A DNA stretch of 64,000 nt from Spirochaetota bacterium (GCA_004297825.1 SCSX01000053.1:1-64000), one strand, 5' to 3'; numbered from the stretch's first letter, positions 22,817 through 32,371 are shown. A program made the numbers and translations. Notes: generated by a model from the letters alone, not told the origin.

Positions 22817-24565
22817 TTACCATGCGGAGGCAAGCTCCCATAGCGCACACCGTACCAGGTCAACCCGTCCCCGGGAAAAAATATCGGCCCTTCTTCCGGG
22901 CTCTTTGAAGTAGACGCGCGCGGTGCCGGCGGCCCGGTATCCGCCCGCGAACACCTCCACCGAAGAGCGGTCGCAGAACACGTGCAGGCGCACGAGACCG
23001 TTTTCCTCCGGGTCTATGCGTTCCGCGAATATGCCCTTTTCGCCCAGGACCATCGCACCCCTGTCGATCACGACCCTTGATTGGTCCGCATCGTAGAACA
23101 CCGCGACCTCGCCGCCGTCTTTTCCCGCGATCACCAGTCCGCAGTGCGCGCCTTTTTCGAGGGGAGTGAATTCCAGCATGACCTCAAAAAGATCAAGGTC
23201 ACTGTGCACCGGCAGCAGGGAGGTATCCAGCGCCTTCCCGCTCATCTCCACGGCAGGCTGCACCGTTTTTCTCAGGGCTTCAAGCTCTTCAACGGGGCGG
23301 ATCAGGATTTCGCCGCGGGAGTTCGTTTCAATCGTACGCGGCAGGGTTGCCGCCCCCGACCATCCCGAAGGATGCGTCAGGAAACTGTTTCCCCAGTTCT
23401 CCATCCAGGCGATGACGATCCTCCTGCCCTTGTCGTCAAGAAAGCTCTGGGGCGCGTAGAAGTCGGGCCCGAAATCGAAACGCGTTTCGCGTTCCGGGAC
23501 AAACGCACCCTCGCGGAAGGCTCCGGTCACCAGGATCGTATAAAACTCCTTCACACCCCCGCGCTCTTCCACGACGGAGGCAAGCAGGGCATGCCCTTCC
23601 CCGAGCGGGAAGAAATCGGGACATTCGTACATTCCCACGCCGTCCCGCGTCGCGCGGAAAAGCACTCCTCCGTATTCCCAGTGTTTCAAATCCTTCGAGC
23701 CGTACAGCAGCACCTGTCCCCTTCCCTCCATGCGCGAGCCCAGGACCATGCGCCACTCCCCGTCTTCACGCCACACCTTAGGATCACGGAAATCCTCCGC
23801 GCACCCGTCGGGCCTCGACGCGATCACCGGGTTATCTGCGAATTTTTTGAACACGATCCCGTCGTCGCTCGAGGCGACCGACTGCGACTGCATGATGCGG
23901 TCCACACAATACCGCGTATCCCGGTGATCGGTGTACACGAGCGTGAGGACGCCGTTATCGTCCACGGCGCTCCCGGTGAAAATCCCGCTGAAATCGTCCG
24001 CGTGTTCCGGGGTATCGGGCGCGAGCGCGACGGGAAGGTACCGCCAGTGGACCAGGTCCCCGCTTACCGCGTGCCCCCAGTGCATGGGACCCCAGAACGA
24101 GGAAAAGGGGTGGTACTGATAAAACATGTGGTATTCTCCGCGCCACCGGATGAGCCCGCACGGATCGTTCATCCAGTTCATTACCGGGGAAAAATGAAAG
24201 AGCGGACGATGCGGGTCCCGCGCAAAGCGGGACCGTATTGAACCGGCACCGATTACGCGCAGAAAGCCGTTTTCGGCCCAAAAGAACCGTGCGCCGTCAT
24301 TAAGTACTCCCTTCCCATAAAGGCAGCACTCGGCAACGGAGCATGATTCCCGGCGCACATCGAGGATCGCCGATTCGCCCGCGTATGCGGAGAGGTCCCA
24401 TTCCACGGGGATATATACCGTCGAGGAAACGCCCTTGAGATCAAAGAGAACCGCCCCGTCGTCCGTGCTTCGCAGCGTGACGAGGCTTGCCCCCGGAGCG
24501 GCGTCCGCCTTTACCCTGAACAGGAGGCGGTCACCCGCTTCTATAATGAACGTTTCGGAGATCAT
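22817..24565 (-). CDS. Glycoside hydrolase family 32 (beta-fructosidase/sucrose hydrolase)
   Basis: 582 aa. The GH32 nucleophile motif WMNDP (about 130) in HFSPVMNWMNDPCGL, the transition-state RDP in EDFRDPKVW, and the acid/base Glu in MYECPDFF are all present, followed by the C-terminal beta-sandwich (about 440-580, SVEVFAGGYRAA). An N-terminal ~110-residue beta-rich extension is unusual for simple sucrose hydrolases. No signal peptide, so it is cytosolic, consistent with prior uptake of sucrose. I take the ATG at 24565 because GAGG is 7 nt upstream. It overlaps the end of the fructokinase gene by 4 bp. Confidence 0.93.
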   Translation of the reverse strand: MISETFIIEAGDRLLFRVKADAAPGASLVTLRSTDDGAVLFDLKGVSSTVYIPVEWDLSAYAGESAILDVRRESCSVAECCLYGKGVLNDGARFFWAENGFLRVIGAGSIRSRFARDPHRPLFHFSPVMNWMNDPCGLIRWRGEYHMFYQYHPFSSFWGPMHWGHAVSGDLVHWRYLPVALAPDTPEHADDFSGIFTGSAVDDNGVLTLVYTDHRDTRYCVDRIMQSQSVASSDDGIVFKKFADNPVIASRPDGCAEDFRDPKVWREDGEWRMVLGSRMEGRGQVLLYGSKDLKHWEYGGVLFRATRDGVGMYECPDFFPLGEGHALLASVVEERGGVKEFYTILVTGAFREGAFVPERETRFDFGPDFYAPQSFLDDKGRRIVIAWMENWGNSFLTHPSGWSGAATLPRTIETNSRGEILIRPVEELEALRKTVQPAVEMSGKALDTSLLPVHSDLDLFEVMLEFTPLEKGAHCGLVIAGKDGGEVAVFYDADQSRVVIDRGAMVLGEKGIFAERIDPEENGLVRLHVFCDRSSVEVFAGGYRAAGTARVYFKEPGRRADIFSRGRVDLVRCALWELASAW

Positions 24566-25527
24566 TCGCATTCCTCACACTTAATGAAGTCTTCGACCTC
24601 GTACAGGGCGGGCATGGCGTTCATCGCGCCCTTCCTGAGCGTGGTGAGCGCCCCCGCCGCGTTCGCGAACCGCGCCGTTTCTTCGAGAAATTCCCTTGAA
24701 AGGGATGCCGTATCCGCGGCGCCCGCCGCCTGTATTTTGTACAGTACCGCCGCCATAAACGCGTCCCCCGCGCCGGTCGTGTCCACGGGCGCGACCTGGA
24801 ACCCGTCCGTGTAGAATTCGAAATCGCCTCCGCGCACGAAACAGCCCCGTGCGCCCAGGGTGACGAACACCAGCGACGGCCCCGTTTCCATGACCATGCG
24901 CGCTGCCGCTTCGACCGAAAGCTCCCCGGTGATGAATACGAGCTCCTCCTCCGATATCTTCAATAAATCTGCGAATTCCATTCCCTTGAATATCATTGCC
25001 TTCGCCGTCGCGCCGTCGGGCCACAGGTTCAGGCGCAGGTTGGGATCGTACGAGACCATCACATGGCGTTCGCGCGCGGCGGCCGCCCCGGCAAGCGTCG
25101 CCGACCGTACCGGTTCCTCAATGAGGCTTATCGACCCGAAGTGGAATGCCAGTGCCTCACCGATCATATCCAGCGGTAGTTCTTCGGGGGCGTACATGAT
25201 GTCGGCGGCGCGATCGCGGTAGAAGAGAAATGACCGCTCGCCCTGCTCGTCCAGCGAGACGAACGCGAGGGAGGTCTTGTGCGTCTCCGACAGCAGCAGG
25301 CGGCCGGTATCGACGCCGGCCTCCACGAGCGCGCTCGCGAGAAACCTGCCGAAAAAATCATCGCCCACCTTGCCAATGAACGCGGAGAAACCGCCCAGCT
25401 TCGCCACCCCGGCGGCGACGTTGGCCGGCGCGCCGCCGGCCATGGGGAGGTATTCGATCGATCCCCTCTCCATTCCCGTCGGCAGGAAGTCGACCAGGAG
25501 CTCGCCCATCGTGACAATTCCGTTCAT
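24562..25527 (-). CDS. PfkB-family carbohydrate kinase, probable fructokinase
   Basis: 321 aa from 25527 (MNGIVTMGELLVDFLP). GGAPANVAAGVAKLGG (about 31-46) is the first PfkB signature and DTTGAGDAFMAAVL (about 249-262) the second, with the catalytic Asp in GAGDAF. It would phosphorylate fructose released by the downstream GH32 enzyme; the two genes overlap and form one unit. GCGAGG lies 7 nt upstream of ATG. The sugar symporter gene is transcribed divergently from the same intergenic region. Confidence 0.9.
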   Translation of the reverse strand: MNGIVTMGELLVDFLPTGMERGSIEYLPMAGGAPANVAAGVAKLGGFSAFIGKVGDDFFGRFLASALVEAGVDTGRLLLSETHKTSLAFVSLDEQGERSFLFYRDRAADIMYAPEELPLDMIGEALAFHFGSISLIEEPVRSATLAGAAAARERHVMVSYDPNLRLNLWPDGATAKAMIFKGMEFADLLKISEEELVFITGELSVEAAARMVMETGPSLVFVTLGARGCFVRGGDFEFYTDGFQVAPVDTTGAGDAFMAAVLYKIQAAGAADTASLSREFLEETARFANAAGALTTLRKGAMNAMPALYEVEDFIKCEECE

Positions 25528-25828
25528 GCGCTGCCTCGCGTGCTGCCTAAGCGGTTTTTCCCGAATGCCGCGATCTTCTGGCGGCATGGATGCGGGACCA
25601 GGGGCGAATCGGCGCCCCCGCCCGCCGCGCCTGGAAGGTAATCCCCGGGATGCAGGCGCTCGTTCGCGTCACACCATTGTATGCAGATTCCGTGCGGCTC
25701 GGTCAAACAGAAAACATGGGAACCCCGCAGCCCGCGCCGCGCGGCCCAAATAGGATTTGACTTCCCGCCCGCCGTATCGGTGTAGTACCGGCAGTTGGCG
25801 GCAAACCTGCACCACACCGGAGGGCAGC
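25528..25828. other. Divergent control region of the sucrose/fructan genes
   Basis: 301 bp without a gene. TTGACT at 25757-25762 and TGTAGT at 25781-25786 (18-bp spacer) is a plausible rightward promoter for the symporter. I see no clear LacI-type palindrome. Confidence 0.4.
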
Positions 25829-27163
25829 ATGGGCGAGCTCGGGCTCGGTAAAAAAATTTCCTACGCGCTCGCGGGGGTTTCGCTCAACCTCGCGAACCTG
25901 GTGATATCGCAGTGGCTCCTTAAGCTCTATGTGCCCAGCCGGGACGAGGCCCTGGTAGACGCCGTGCTCTTCTCGGCGATCTTCCTCCTGGGGCGCATCA
26001 CCGACGGCATCGCCGAGCCGCTCGTGGGATACTGGACCGACCACCACCGCTCGCGGCGGGGGCGCAGGATCCCGTTCATCGCCTTCGGCCTGGTGCCCGC
26101 GGCGCTCGCCACCCTGCTCCTGTGGACGCCCCCCTTCCCGCACGAATCGCACTGGCTGAACGCGGTGTACATTTTCATCGTGGTCCAGGCTTTTTTCATA
26201 TGCTGGTCGATCGTCGCGAACCCCTATCTCTCGCTCCTGCCCGAGATAACGCGTGACGGAAAAGAGCGCGTCGACATCGCGACGATGCAGGCGGGCTTCA
26301 TCATGCTGGGAACCGTGGTGTTCGCCTTCATGGGTCCCCTGAAGGACGCGTTCGGCTGGGCGAGCATGGGCATGGTCGCGGGTGGCCTCACCATCATCAC
26401 CTTCCTCCCCACCCTGTTTGCGATCAAGGAAGCGCCTTCCCCGGATACCGCGCCGCGGGACGAGGGATTCTCCCCGCGCCTCATCTTCGACTGGGCGCGC
26501 ACGACCTTTCACAACAGGCCCTTCGTGATCTATCTCTCCGCGGCCGCGCTTTACTGGCTGTCCCTGAACATGCTCACCCTGCTCATCCCGTTCTGGATCC
26601 AGTACGTGCTGCACGAGCCCGATTCATCGGTCGCGCTCGTCATGGCGCCCTTCCTCGCGGCCAACGTCGCGTTCTTCTTCGTGTTCAACGCGCTTTCGCG
26701 CCGCTTCGGTAAGTTCGCCATGTTCGCGCTCTGCCTGGCGGGGACCGGTATCACGATGCCCCTGCTCTGGCTCACCGGCATGGTCCCGCTCTCGCCCATG
26801 GCGTACACCCAGGTCGTTATGGGGCTGGCGGGCGCGTTCATCGCGGGCTACATCATGCTGCAGCCCGCCATTCTCGCCGATATCATCGATCATGACGAAA
26901 AGCTCACAGGCCGGAGGCGCGAGGGCATCTACGTGGGGATGCAGGCCATTTTCTCGAAGCTGTCCATGGGGATATCCATCGCCGTCGCGTCCGTCCTCAT
27001 GTACGCGGGCGGCATCGAGAAGCCCACGGAACTGGGACTCAAGCTGATAATGGTCCTCGGCGGCGCGGTTTCGCTCGCCGCGTTCCTCGTGTTCCTGCGC
27101 TATCCCATCCGCGAGCGGGACGGCAAGGCGTATTTCGTCACTGGCTCTCCTTCCGCTTCTTGA
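25829..27163 (+). CDS. MFS/GPH-type sugar symporter, probably for sucrose
   Basis: 444 aa, about 12 transmembrane segments. Loop 2-3 reads GYWTDHHRSRRGRRIPFI, close to the G-x-x-SD-R-x5-RxGRRRPFI pattern of SUT/GPH sucrose-proton symporters. ISQWLLKLYVP and DGIAEPLVGYWTDH belong to helices 1 and 2. The start at 25829 has GGAGG 5 nt upstream. With the divergent fructokinase and GH32 genes it makes a complete route: uptake, hydrolysis, phosphorylation. Its 3' end overlaps the convergent enolase-superfamily gene by 26 bp. Confidence 0.85.
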   Translation: MGELGLGKKISYALAGVSLNLANLVISQWLLKLYVPSRDEALVDAVLFSAIFLLGRITDGIAEPLVGYWTDHHRSRRGRRIPFIAFGLVPAALATLLLWTPPFPHESHWLNAVYIFIVVQAFFICWSIVANPYLSLLPEITRDGKERVDIATMQAGFIMLGTVVFAFMGPLKDAFGWASMGMVAGGLTIITFLPTLFAIKEAPSPDTAPRDEGFSPRLIFDWARTTFHNRPFVIYLSAAALYWLSLNMLTLLIPFWIQYVLHEPDSSVALVMAPFLAANVAFFFVFNALSRRFGKFAMFALCLAGTGITMPLLWLTGMVPLSPMAYTQVVMGLAGAFIAGYIMLQPAILADIIDHDEKLTGRRREGIYVGMQAIFSKLSMGISIAVASVLMYAGGIEKPTELGLKLIMVLGGAVSLAAFLVFLRYPIRERDGKAYFVTGSPSAS

Positions 27164-28364
27164 GCGCGAGCGCCTCGCGCAGCCCCTTTTCGCGGATGAC
27201 CTTGATCTTGAGCCTGGTCTCGTTCATCTTGAAAAAACGGGTCCCGTATTTCCGGAGAAGCGACTTGTCTATCTCGAACCCAAGGCCCGGCCTCGTGAAC
27301 GGCGCGAGCCGTCCCTGGGCGTCGGGCAGGATGGGCGCGATAATACCCTCCCTGAATTCGGGAATCCACGACGGCTCCTCGAGCGGGTACTCCAGGGGAA
27401 GGTTGTTTTTGGGGTCCGATAATACCAGGTTCCAGTTGACGTAGAATCCGATTCCGTTTGTCCACGTGTGGGGGGTGTACTCCCGTTTACGCGCTTTGCA
27501 GGCGTCCATCACCTGCTTCACCTGCGCGATCCCCCCGGCGAAGGTCGCGTCGGGCTGATACACGTGAAAGCAGTCCTTTTCGAGCATTATCTTGATCTCG
27601 TCCCACCCGTAGTTGAGCTCGGCGCCGGATATTTTGATCTTCGACGCGCGCTTGAGCTTCGCGCTGTCGTCGTAATTGCGGGAATCGAGCGGCTCCTCCA
27701 GCCAGGCGAGGCCGTTCGCGTGGCAGGCGGCGGCGAACTCTTTCGCGCGCGCGAGGTCCCATGCCGGAACCCTGTCGACGATGCTCACGAGCCATCCCTG
27801 GTTGGCGTCCACGCCCAGCGTGAGCACACCCTTGAGCCTCTTCGCGATCTGTTCGATGTTCGACACATCCTCCTTGAGCGTACGTCCCTTCACGCGAAGC
27901 TTCGCGGTCCTGAATCCTCGCTCCCGCATGCCCAGCAGATAATCCACGCGCCGCTCCGGCCCCTGCATCTCCCCGGTCGAACAGTACACGTCGATGGTGC
28001 GCGCCTTTCCCCCAAGGAGCTCGTACACGGGTTTGCCGGCTTTCTTGCCTATAATGTCCCAGCATGCCGGCTCGATCCAGAAATTACGCCACCCCAGGAT
28101 TCCCGCCTGTTTCAGGAGGCTCTGCATCCGGTCGACATCCGTGGGATCGGCGCCCATGAGGTAGCCGCCCAGGAGGTCTCCCAGGCCCTCACGCTCGCGC
28201 CCCATCGCCGAGCCCGCCGAATATCCCTCGATCCCCTCGTCGGTGACGAGCTTGATGAGCGTGAAGCGGTTATGCGTCTGCGGGTAGCCGGGTATCCATG
28301 TGGGCCAAAAGGTGGTCCTGAGCGGCACCGATACATGGAAAAGCTCGATCTGGCTGATACGCAT
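27138..28364 (-). CDS. Enolase-superfamily enzyme (mandelate racemase/muconate lactonizing type)
   Basis: 408 aa. A capping domain (1-125) and a barrel (126-370) with an AKLRVKG lysine motif (154-160), metal ligands in VDANQG (Asp186), WLEEPLD (Glu) and SGAELNYG (Glu), and a His in TPHTWTNGIGF (barrel strand 7). His in this place points to the mandelate-racemase/sugar-acid dehydratase side of the superfamily. Substrate unknown. I prefer the ATG at 28364 because GGAGGA is optimally spaced there (an ATG two codons earlier is too close). It is possibly linked to sugar-acid use with the neighbouring fructan genes. Confidence 0.85.
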   Translation of the reverse strand: MRISQIELFHVSVPLRTTFWPTWIPGYPQTHNRFTLIKLVTDEGIEGYSAGSAMGREREGLGDLLGGYLMGADPTDVDRMQSLLKQAGILGWRNFWIEPACWDIIGKKAGKPVYELLGGKARTIDVYCSTGEMQGPERRVDYLLGMRERGFRTAKLRVKGRTLKEDVSNIEQIAKRLKGVLTLGVDANQGWLVSIVDRVPAWDLARAKEFAAACHANGLAWLEEPLDSRNYDDSAKLKRASKIKISGAELNYGWDEIKIMLEKDCFHVYQPDATFAGGIAQVKQVMDACKARKREYTPHTWTNGIGFYVNWNLVLSDPKNNLPLEYPLEEPSWIPEFREGIIAPILPDAQGRLAPFTRPGLGFEIDKSLLRKYGTRFFKMNETRLKIKVIREKGLREALALKKRKESQ

Positions 28365-28510
28365 TTTCATTCCTCCAGGTGGGCTGTTTTGCAGTATCCT
28401 ATCACGACCAGTCCGGTATGCAAGAGATAAATCGATACCGGATGGAATATCGGACCAAAGCCGATCGGAGTTATGTGAAATCCCTGATGGATTAAACGGT
28501 TGACAACAGT

Positions 28511-28527
28511 GTTCATTCATAATGAAC
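28511..28527. promoter_or_regulatory. Perfect inverted repeat upstream of the acyltransferase gene
   Basis: GTTCATT-CAT-AATGAAC, 7-bp arms, 3-bp spacer, 39 bp before the predicted start codon and 6 bp after a TTGACA (28500-28505). Operator-like for a dimeric regulator (TetR/GntR size). Confidence 0.5.
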
Positions 28528-28565
28528 ATGGTCTTACATTAGTACAAATAGGGGACCCCACTGCC

Positions 28566-29204
28566 ATGACCATGCGTATCGCCTCACGAATGCGTTTCAC
28601 CATTTTCGACACACCGGTTCTCAGGGAGATCATGCAGGGTGCGGCAATCCTGGCCCTGAAGATAATGGGCTGGAAGCGGGAGGGCGCCATTCCCGATCCG
28701 CCGCGCTGCGTCATGATCGCCGCGCCCCACACCTCCAACGTCGATCTGCCCATCACCCTCCTCCTGGCGTTCGCCTTCAGGGTGAAGGTATACTGGATGG
28801 GCAAGGACCGCATCTTTAAAAAGCCCTTCGGTACGATCATGCGATGGCTCGGCGGTATCCCGGTTGAGCGCAGCAGGTCGCACAATATCGTCGAGGCTTC
28901 AATCGAGGAATTCAGGAAAAATCAAAACCTCATTCTCATCGTGGCCCCGGAGGGAACACGCAACAAGGTTAACTACTGGAAATCGGGATTCTACCATATC
29001 GCCAACGGGGCCGGCGTTCCCATCTCGTGCGGATTTCTCGATTACCGGCGCAAGGTCGGGGGAATGGGGCCGCTTGTCGTTCCCACGGGCGCGATCGAAC
29101 GGGACATGGAGACCATCCAGACTTTTTACAAGGGCGTGATGGGAAGGAATCCGGCGAAGACCGCGAGCGAGTACGTGAGCTGCAGTCAGAATGAAAAAGA
29201 GTGA
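28566..29204 (+). CDS. 1-acyl-glycerol-3-phosphate acyltransferase-like (PlsC family) protein
   Basis: 212 aa. The catalytic H-x4-D motif is APHTSNVDLP (about residues 56-65). GKDRIFKKPFGTIMRWLGGIPVERSRS read in part (WLGGIPVERS) is block II, and APEGTRNKV block III. It is membrane-associated and transfers an acyl chain to a lysolipid or other alcohol. GGGGACC precedes the ATG at 28566; the upstream open frame includes the palindrome and is not needed. This is the last GC-rich gene before the AT-richer lipid island, so it may or may not belong to it. Confidence 0.87.
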   Translation: MTMRIASRMRFTIFDTPVLREIMQGAAILALKIMGWKREGAIPDPPRCVMIAAPHTSNVDLPITLLLAFAFRVKVYWMGKDRIFKKPFGTIMRWLGGIPVERSRSHNIVEASIEEFRKNQNLILIVAPEGTRNKVNYWKSGFYHIANGAGVPISCGFLDYRRKVGGMGPLVVPTGAIERDMETIQTFYKGVMGRNPAKTASEYVSCSQNEKE

Positions 29205-29260
29205 TATTCTGGCCCTGATAAGGGCGTCATGATCTTACGATTCGATCCCTTCCATTGATT

Positions 29261-31057
29261 TTATGGCTGGGAAATATCCCTGAAACTGCTCACAAAATCC
29301 GCAAACTGGTTTTTAATTTCCGGGTCCCGCTCCTGCTCCCAGAGCCTCTCAAATATTCCCTTATATCCCCTTCGGGACCTTACCAAGGAATCATAAAACC
29401 TAACGTAGGCACCCATGGCCCGCTGGATACCGAATGTAGAGGCGGTATCAATTAAGCGCTCCCAGAACGAGAGGGATCCGCTGTATGTCCGCGCTTTCCA
29501 TGCTTTGTCGGCCATGAAGTAGGAAGCGGCGCGCGAATTCCTTTTCGAATATAATTGGACGAGACAATCATACGCCATATACGCTGTGACAAGCGGACTC
29601 CCATGAACCAAACTGTGTAATTCGATGTTGGATTCCATCAGGTCGGTCGCGCTCAGAGACAGGAAATAGTCAACCGAGCCGGGCTCTCCATATAAGTATG
29701 TTCCCCGTTCCTGGCTTTCCACGTAATTCGGTGAACCCGGAAGTGCGGTGATGCACGTCGATTGGAGGCCGATGTTATTCGACCGGCAAAACTCGGCTAT
29801 CTCCTTTCCAGTGTGATCCGAAAGTGAATCAAACCGATCAAAAGGAAGACCCAATATGAATGCTCCAAGAATCGCGATGCCCTGATCCTGTATTTTTTTC
29901 ACGGCGCGTGCGTAATACTCTGATACGCCCAGGCCGCTGTGTTCGATTAGAGGTACGACACCTTTACCAATGTGCTTGAGGTTACGGATATCCAGTGATT
30001 CGAAGCCTATAAAAAAGCATGATGCACCTGCCCGGCGCAGCTTTGCAAGCAGCTCTTCGTTGTGCGCAATCTCTATCGACACCTGCGTGGTAAAATTCAT
30101 GGTTACACGACTTCGGATAATATTATCCAGGATTCCGTCCAACGTTTTCCCTCCCAGCAGTATGTTGTCGGGATAGAAAAAGAAATACCTTGTCCTTAAT
30201 TTTACTCCGTCTTTCTGAACTTCGCGTATCTCCTCCACGAAGTCCTTGGGACTGCGTGCATGGAATTTCCTTCGCAGCATAGGCAGGGATGCAATTGAAC
30301 AAAACTTGCACGAATGGGGGCATCCGACATACGGGGTGGTCACATTTACACGGGTTTTACCGGCCAACAATAGTTTAATGGGATTTAAGGTTAATCCCAT
30401 TTTCTTACGGATTGGTGGAAGCTCCTTCACATCCGAGCACCCCCATACGCCATCCTCGATTGTCTTGCCACCCATATAAACGTTCATTAGCCCATTCGTA
30501 CGCCAATCATTGATGATCCTTTTAAGCGTGCCTGAATCACCAGCTCCTATTACCGTACTTACGAGTCTAGAATTCTTCGCATATTTCCTGATGAAGGTGT
30601 CCACATCGTCGGGCTGCAATGAAACGTGGACCCCACCAAGAACTACCGGGATATTCACCCTGTTTAGCACGATCGCCGCCAATGCGGCGGCGGGGAAGTT
30701 TGTGCTCATGCAGGTGATGAACACGATACCGGGTTTAGACCGTTCACTTAATATTATCTCCTTGAAAGTCCGCCGCTTCCCATCGGCCAAGATTACCCTA
30801 CTGCTCGGATCGGCCGCACATATCTGATTGGCGATATAGTACGAACCATAGTTTTCATATGGGAAAAAATTGATTCGGTTTGCACGTTCCTTAGATGAAT
30901 CGAAATTTAAATAAGACAGGTAGTTATGCTCGTTTACTACGGACGCTTTCTGCCTCGTCAAATAGCCAAGCAACCCTTCCGGATAGATAATGCCGCTGCT
31001 TAAGTGATCCATAAAATTGTACTGTAATGGATTATAAAGGATATGGTAACTGCTCAT
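29261..31057 (-). CDS. B12-binding-type radical SAM enzyme, coupled to lipid methyltransferase gene
   Basis: 598 aa from the ATG at 31057. The N-terminal half has a cobalamin-type Rossmann fold (IPVVLGGVHVSLQPDD, about 150-165), though no clear DxHxxG motif. The radical SAM cluster motif is C-x3-C-x2-C in GCPHSCKFCSIA (about 252-263). FIGFESLD and GAFILGLPFDRFDSL are barrel motifs, and AKS-like C-terminal helices follow. It probably performs a radical methylation, ring closure or carbon-carbon bond reaction. The start lies one base after the TAA of the CFA synthase-like gene, so the two are translated together and probably act on the same lipid. AT-richer than the genome background. Confidence 0.85.
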   Translation of the reverse strand: MSSYHILYNPLQYNFMDHLSSGIIYPEGLLGYLTRQKASVVNEHNYLSYLNFDSSKERANRINFFPYENYGSYYIANQICAADPSSRVILADGKRRTFKEIILSERSKPGIVFITCMSTNFPAAALAAIVLNRVNIPVVLGGVHVSLQPDDVDTFIRKYAKNSRLVSTVIGAGDSGTLKRIINDWRTNGLMNVYMGGKTIEDGVWGCSDVKELPPIRKKMGLTLNPIKLLLAGKTRVNVTTPYVGCPHSCKFCSIASLPMLRRKFHARSPKDFVEEIREVQKDGVKLRTRYFFFYPDNILLGGKTLDGILDNIIRSRVTMNFTTQVSIEIAHNEELLAKLRRAGASCFFIGFESLDIRNLKHIGKGVVPLIEHSGLGVSEYYARAVKKIQDQGIAILGAFILGLPFDRFDSLSDHTGKEIAEFCRSNNIGLQSTCITALPGSPNYVESQERGTYLYGEPGSVDYFLSLSATDLMESNIELHSLVHGSPLVTAYMAYDCLVQLYSKRNSRAASYFMADKAWKARTYSGSLSFWERLIDTASTFGIQRAMGAYVRFYDSLVRSRRGYKGIFERLWEQERDPEIKNQFADFVSSFRDISQP

Positions 31058-31058
31058 T

Positions 31059-32282
31059 TTACCATGCGGAATAGACAGATATATCCGAAAGGGGTGAACC
31101 ATATGGCATCTTCTCGAATACCATCTGAGCCAAAGAGGTTCCAGTTTCCATCGCGGCACCACCCATTTGCCAAGAGTATTCATGGCTGCGGTAAAGTTTT
31201 TCCGGGTAGCGTTTAAGTATCTCGTTCCGGTTCTTCTGCATATTTTTCAGCCATTCTTGCGCCGTGCGTGTATAATGGATGCCAAACGTGTCATAATGCA
31301 GGAGGCGCAGCAACCCGGACCGAAGCGCCGATTTCACGACCTGCGAGGGCGTAGGCGAATCCGCATTGGGCATGAGCACAGATGAAAAATTCAGGTGTTT
31401 CTCGGTCCCTCCGCTCATAAAGAGGTCGACCCCGTGGTATATCATCGTGTGGAGAACGAACCTTCCCCCTTCCCGCAGGTGATCCGCGACGATTTTGATG
31501 AATGAATCCATGTAGGGCCGTCCCACATGTTCGGCCATTCCAACCGACACGATGCTATCATAAGTCCCTTTTATCTCACGGTAATCGAGATACTCGAAAT
31601 CGAGTTGCGGATATTTTTCCTTGCAGTACCTGATCTGCTCATCGCAGAGCGCGATTCCCTTTACACGCGCGCCCGTGGTGCTGCTGATGAAGTTAGTGAG
31701 CGTCCCCCAGCCGCAGCCAATCTCGAGCACGCTGTTCTTCTTTTCGATCTTCGCTTTTCGCGTGATGAGCCTCATCTTGTACTCCTGCGCTTCTTCCAGG
31801 GTCGCGTCGGGGCGCGGCCAGATCGCGCAGGAATAATTCATGGAGGGGCCAAGCATCATCTCATAGAAATCATTGCCGATGCCGTAGGTGACGCCCACCT
31901 CCCTTCTGCAATTTTCCAGGGTATTTTGGGTTCGACGCCTGATGCGTTTTCGCAAAAGGCGGGCGCGGATATCGATACGCGAAAAGCGTGCATTAAGCCT
32001 TCGGAAGCGCTCTTCGTTGAGCATGAAGACTAGCAATACAAGATACATCGATGGTGATTTCCATTTCCCGTTCACATATCCCATACCCAGCGCGAATTCA
32101 CCCTGCGTCAGAATTTCATAGATAAGGCTGTCGTCCGTTATATTCATCATTCCGGAGGGCTCCTTGGCCGGGTCGCCAAACTCGTACCGTTTTCCCGAAG
32201 ATATATAATTTATTACCAAGTGCCCGTTTACTATATCGCCTAGTACATTGTGGAATATCTTTCTCGCAATCGCAGTTTTCAT
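31059..32282 (-). CDS. Cyclopropane-fatty-acyl-phospholipid synthase-type methyltransferase
   Basis: 407 aa. SAM-binding VLEIGCGWG at 185-193. The bicarbonate/active-site residues of E. coli Cfa all have counterparts: Cys152 (MNYSCAIW), Glu252 (GMAEHVG), His279 (VLHTM) and Tyr338 (FGIHYTRT), so it should be catalytically competent. Family members add a methylene across, or a methyl onto, the double bond of a membrane fatty acid. With PAI-like flavoenzymes and a radical SAM partner nearby, the product may be something other than a plain cyclopropane. It lies 89 bp downstream of the sensor kinase gene, without a strong ribosome-binding site. Confidence 0.92.
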   Translation of the reverse strand: MKTAIARKIFHNVLGDIVNGHLVINYISSGKRYEFGDPAKEPSGMMNITDDSLIYEILTQGEFALGMGYVNGKWKSPSMYLVLLVFMLNEERFRRLNARFSRIDIRARLLRKRIRRRTQNTLENCRREVGVTYGIGNDFYEMMLGPSMNYSCAIWPRPDATLEEAQEYKMRLITRKAKIEKKNSVLEIGCGWGTLTNFISSTTGARVKGIALCDEQIRYCKEKYPQLDFEYLDYREIKGTYDSIVSVGMAEHVGRPYMDSFIKIVADHLREGGRFVLHTMIYHGVDLFMSGGTEKHLNFSSVLMPNADSPTPSQVVKSALRSGLLRLLHYDTFGIHYTRTAQEWLKNMQKNRNEILKRYPEKLYRSHEYSWQMGGAAMETGTSLAQMVFEKMPYGSPLSDISVYSAW

Positions 32283-32371
32283 ATCGTTCTCGAATAATAA
32301 AATTATATGCGAGCTTGAAGCGCGCTCAGTCTATCGATATCGCGGAAATCCTAAAATATCGCATGGGTTGC

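Noticed and set aside
31058-31183. 42-codon longer start of the radical SAM protein
   Set aside because: It would overlap the conserved C-terminus of the CFA synthase; the ATG at 31057 directly follows that gene's stop.
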